A stretch of DNA of 64,000 nucleotides, from positions 5,709,001-5,773,000 of the forward strand of contig NC_084894.1 of NCBI RefSeq assembly GCF_958979055.1, read 5' to 3'. This DNA comes from Alnus glutinosa. Taxonomy: Eukaryota; Streptophyta; Magnoliopsida; Fagales; Betulaceae. The notes under the pieces were generated by a model. It saw only the letters and a list, made by a program, of their open reading frames with translations, searched no databases and had not been told where the DNA came from. A program made the translations under genes and the position numbers. Positions 61,107-64,000 of the stretch are shown in pieces. The number at the start of each line of letters is the position of its first letter. Positions within the stretch are counted from its first letter, which is position 1.

Positions 61107-61816
61107 ATGGGTGTGCCGTCGTTCTACCGGTGGTTGAAAGACAAGTACCCGAACGTTGTGGTTAAAGCTACTGAAGATGAAGGAGAGTGCATCAACACCT
61201 CCTTGCCAATCCCTAATGGCATAGAGTTTGATAATCTCTACCTCGATTTGAATGGCATTATCCACCCCGGCTTATGCCCCGAGGATCAAGTTCGTTCTAT
61301 TTTGGCTTCTTTTTTTCTTTTTCTTTTTTCCTACTTGATGGTTATATATATAGATAGCATATTCACATCTATAATTTAAGTGCACCTTTTCTTGGTCTAA
61401 ATTTTTGTTTATTTTAAATGAGGACCAATGTTTTACAAATTAACCTAAAGATTATATTCAGTACTTCATCAGCTAGACTAAAATATTTTAATGATCACAA
61501 TTATTTTTGTAATATTCATAAAAAAAAATGGTAATATTTATAAGCAGGTATTTCTGAATTTTAGTTTTTGTTTTTTATGTTCTTTCTAGTAAATAACTTC
61601 TTTGTATTATTGTCTTATAATCTTATTGTCTTATTTTGTTCATCAGCCTAGCCGTCCAGAAACGTTCGAAGATGTATTCAATAATATCTTTGACTACGTT
61701 GACAACCTTTTCAGCATCGTACGACCACGGAAGTTACTTTATATGGCGATAGGTGAGACTGCCCTTCAACTTGATCGACATGTTCCTTATAAATATATAT
61801 ATTGACAATTAATAAT

Positions 61817-61891
<75 letters not shown>

Positions 61892-62698
61892 ACTAATCGT
61901 TCTTTTTGGTTATGCATGCATGTTTGGTAGAAATACGTACACTTTCTTAATTTGCCTTTAATAACTTCACGTACGTACTGAAATTTTCCTGAAACGTACG
62001 TAGATGGAGTTGCTCCATGGGCCAAAATGAATCAACAACGATCTGGACGTTTTCGGACTATTAAGGCAAGGGAAAGACATGTGAGTTTTCTCTCATCTTC
62101 AGTCTGTCTGAATTAATATAGATGATTGTTTTCTTTTATATATCTAATATCTTCCTCTTGTCTACTATATATATAGGATGCCGAGATAGAGAGGCTAATG
62201 AGAGAGTTTGTAATGGAAGGAAAACCGGTTTATGATCTTCTTCATAAAGACGAATCTGAAGTTATTTTAGATTCCCATATGATCACTCCAGGCACAGAAT
62301 TTATGTACAAATTTTCCAAGGCCCTCAGAAGCTATGTTATTTCACGTACAAAAAGTGATCCAGGCTGGAGGGACATCAAGGTTTGGTCCTGGATATATCT
62401 GCCTGCCTTTTGAGAATTAAAACCATCATATAAAATAATATTGTATGCTAGCTTCTTAATTATCCTGTCATTCTCTATTTGATCATTTAAATAGGTTATT
62501 ATTTCTGATGCCAATGTTCCTGGTGAGGGCGAACATAAGATAATGTCTTTTATTCGCCAGCAGCGAAACGTTAGTACTGGATATAATCCAAATACGAGGC
62601 ACTGCGTCTGTGGTCTGGTATGACAACTCTGCTGCCTTCTGTTTGTTTGTTTTGGCATTAAGAGATATATATATGCCTCCTGTACCCCAAGGTTTTCT

Positions 62699-62747
<49 letters not shown>

Positions 62748-63716
62748 TCCTGTACCCCAAGGTTTTCTTTTCATCCCTTAATTTTGATATGATATTGCAT
62801 GCATACATGCAGGACGCTGATCTGATAATGCTTGCTTTAGCAACACATGAAGTTCATTTTTCCATTTTGAGAGAGGTGAATTTGAATCATTTTTGTAAAT
62901 TTAAATTAATAGGAAGGGATGAATTTAATTATGCTATCATTTTGTATGGATTCTTAATCTTCACTTCTTCCTATCTGAATATTACAGGAGCCTCCAACAA
63001 TCGATGAAAGTTCAGTGAAGAAAAGGGCATGGTTTAAAAAGCCTTTTGAGGTATGCATGATTCACTTTGTTGGCTAGTTGTTTCAGCAGAACACACTTCA
63101 AGAGCAGTAGATTATCTAATGAAAACACAAGATAGTAAGGGAAAAAGTTGCTGCAGAATTTCTGCAGAAAAGTGAGCAAACCAGTGGAGAAAAACAGAGC
63201 AAAAAACGGGGGAGAGGAAGAGAAATTTTCTGAACTTGGTCTCTACTTCTTTCCTCGGTTCTTCCTTTTTTTTTTTCTTCTTTACACATACATATTTTCC
63301 AGTAGCTTCTCCATACAAAATAAAGAGAGCCTTTTTACAAACGATTCTAGAAGGTTATGTGGATAAACAACACACAAACGTTTTCACCTACTACAAACCA
63401 AGGTTTAAAAAAACACAACCACAGTAAAAAAAATAACTAGTCAAAGCACGTTAATTAGAAACAACCTTAATTGCCATCCGTGACTTTAGCTGAAAGCATT
63501 CATATATATCCCCTTAATACATTTTTCTTTCTGTTCCATTTGCAGTTTGTACATGTATGGATTCTGCGGGAATATTTGGAGCTTGACATGAAAATATCTG
63601 ACCCCCCACCCAATCTGGAGATAGATCTTGAGCGGATAGTTGATGATTTCATTTTCATGTGCTTTTTTGTGGGCAATGATTTCCTACCCCGTATGCCTTC
63701 CTTAGAAGTTCATGAG
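61107..63716 (+). CDS. XRN: XRN-type 5'-3' exoribonuclease, copy B' (partial, cut by window end)
   Basis: Eight exons are visible: 61107-61289, 61647-61752, 62004-62080, 62177-62380, 62495-62617, 62813-62875, 62988-63050, 63546-63716; exon 9 should lie beyond the window. All are in frame with GT-AG introns, giving 330 codons. The exon plan and most intron sequence match copy B, so the duplication is recent. The catalytic acids are all present ([34 protein letters not shown]). It shares APWAKM with B and in addition has QQRSGRFR where A and B have QQRSRRFR. It also has NDFLPRMP where the others have NDFLPHMP. Without the rest of the gene one cannot tell whether it is complete. Confidence 0.85.
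61820..61886 (+). repeat. (TA)n tract in intron 2 of copy B'
   Basis: About 33 TA units; copy B has only a short run at the matching place. Confidence 0.9.
62645..62774 (+). repeat. Small tandem duplication with (TA)n in intron 5 of copy B'
   Basis: ATGCCTCCTGTACCCCAAGG with TTTTCTTTTCAT occurs at about 62673 and again at about 62743, separated by a (TA)n run. Copy B has neither the second unit nor the long TA run, so this postdates the B/B' duplication. Confidence 0.8.
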
Positions 63717-64000
63717 GTCTTTTAGCCTTTTAAATTTACACTGGTTAAAACTTTTTTCTTTTCTTTTCTTTTCTTTTGATAAACAAGTGTCAGTAAGAGT
63801 TCTTTTATCACTAGCCTTTCATTTACTTGTTTATTCAATTCTTTCTTTAATATCTTAACAAAGGTATAAAAGAAAAAAGCTATATATATATATATATATG
63901 TAGGCTCTGTGTGACTGTGTATGTGTATATATATATATTTGAAATACGTAATATTTCAAATTAATAATTGTGATATAAAAAAGTACGTAATTATATATTA

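Overview
The window looks like nuclear DNA of a eudicot plant, probably a woody species, although nothing in it fixes the genus. The evidence is AT-rich intergenic DNA with long (TA)n and poly(A/T) tracts, spliced genes with GT-AG introns, plant-type Copia and Gypsy retroelements with tRNA-Met primer sites, small inverted-repeat transposons, and plant gene families (NDR1/HIN1-like, XRN, PPR, MLH1). No bacterial genes, CRISPR arrays, rRNA or tRNA genes were found.

Left part (1-31,900). Two single-exon, GC-rich NDR1/HIN1-like (LEA_2) membrane protein genes sit at 2349-3071 and 16758-17387. Around them is a transposon graveyard: a foldback MITE with an 8-bp target duplication (246-571), a smaller relative (8466-8591), a tRNA-derived SINE (891-1000), a hAT/Mutator-sized element (5756-6460), long-TIR foldback elements (19349-20240, 22163-22627), an isolated MLH1 first-exon fragment (23472-23741, minus), and the 3' half of a Sirevirus-like Copia element (27157-29932) whose LTR carries repeated CGTCCGGACG-type palindromes.

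Right part (31,898-64,000). This is an array of XRN-type 5'-3' exoribonuclease genes, all on the plus strand. Copy A (31898-43765) has 23 exons that join into one open frame of 955 codons, although a 4,977-bp Copia (Ale/Retrofit type) element sits in its intron 11. Copy B (46901-53358) also has 23 exons and an open frame of 842 codons, ending early relative to A. A' (55229-56621) holds only the last exons and 3' flank of an A-type gene and is a pseudogene. B' (61107 onward) is nearly identical to B and runs off the window after exon 8. The order A-B-A'-B' suggests that an A+B block was duplicated and A' then lost most of its body. Pieces of a PPR-like pseudogene lie downstream of A, B and A'. 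A long inverted repeat and a Gypsy gag fragment separate A from B.

Function. A and B keep all seven acidic residues expected for the XRN active site, so both could encode working nucleases. All copies lack the CCHC knuckle I recall in plant XRN4. B and B' have a Trp for Arg change in the conserved basic motif that follows the second catalytic Asp, and B' has a further Arg to Gly change in the segment that holds the 5'-phosphate in studied XRN1 enzymes. The array is the most interesting part of the window: a tandem family of exonucleases whose members may be diverging in substrate recognition.
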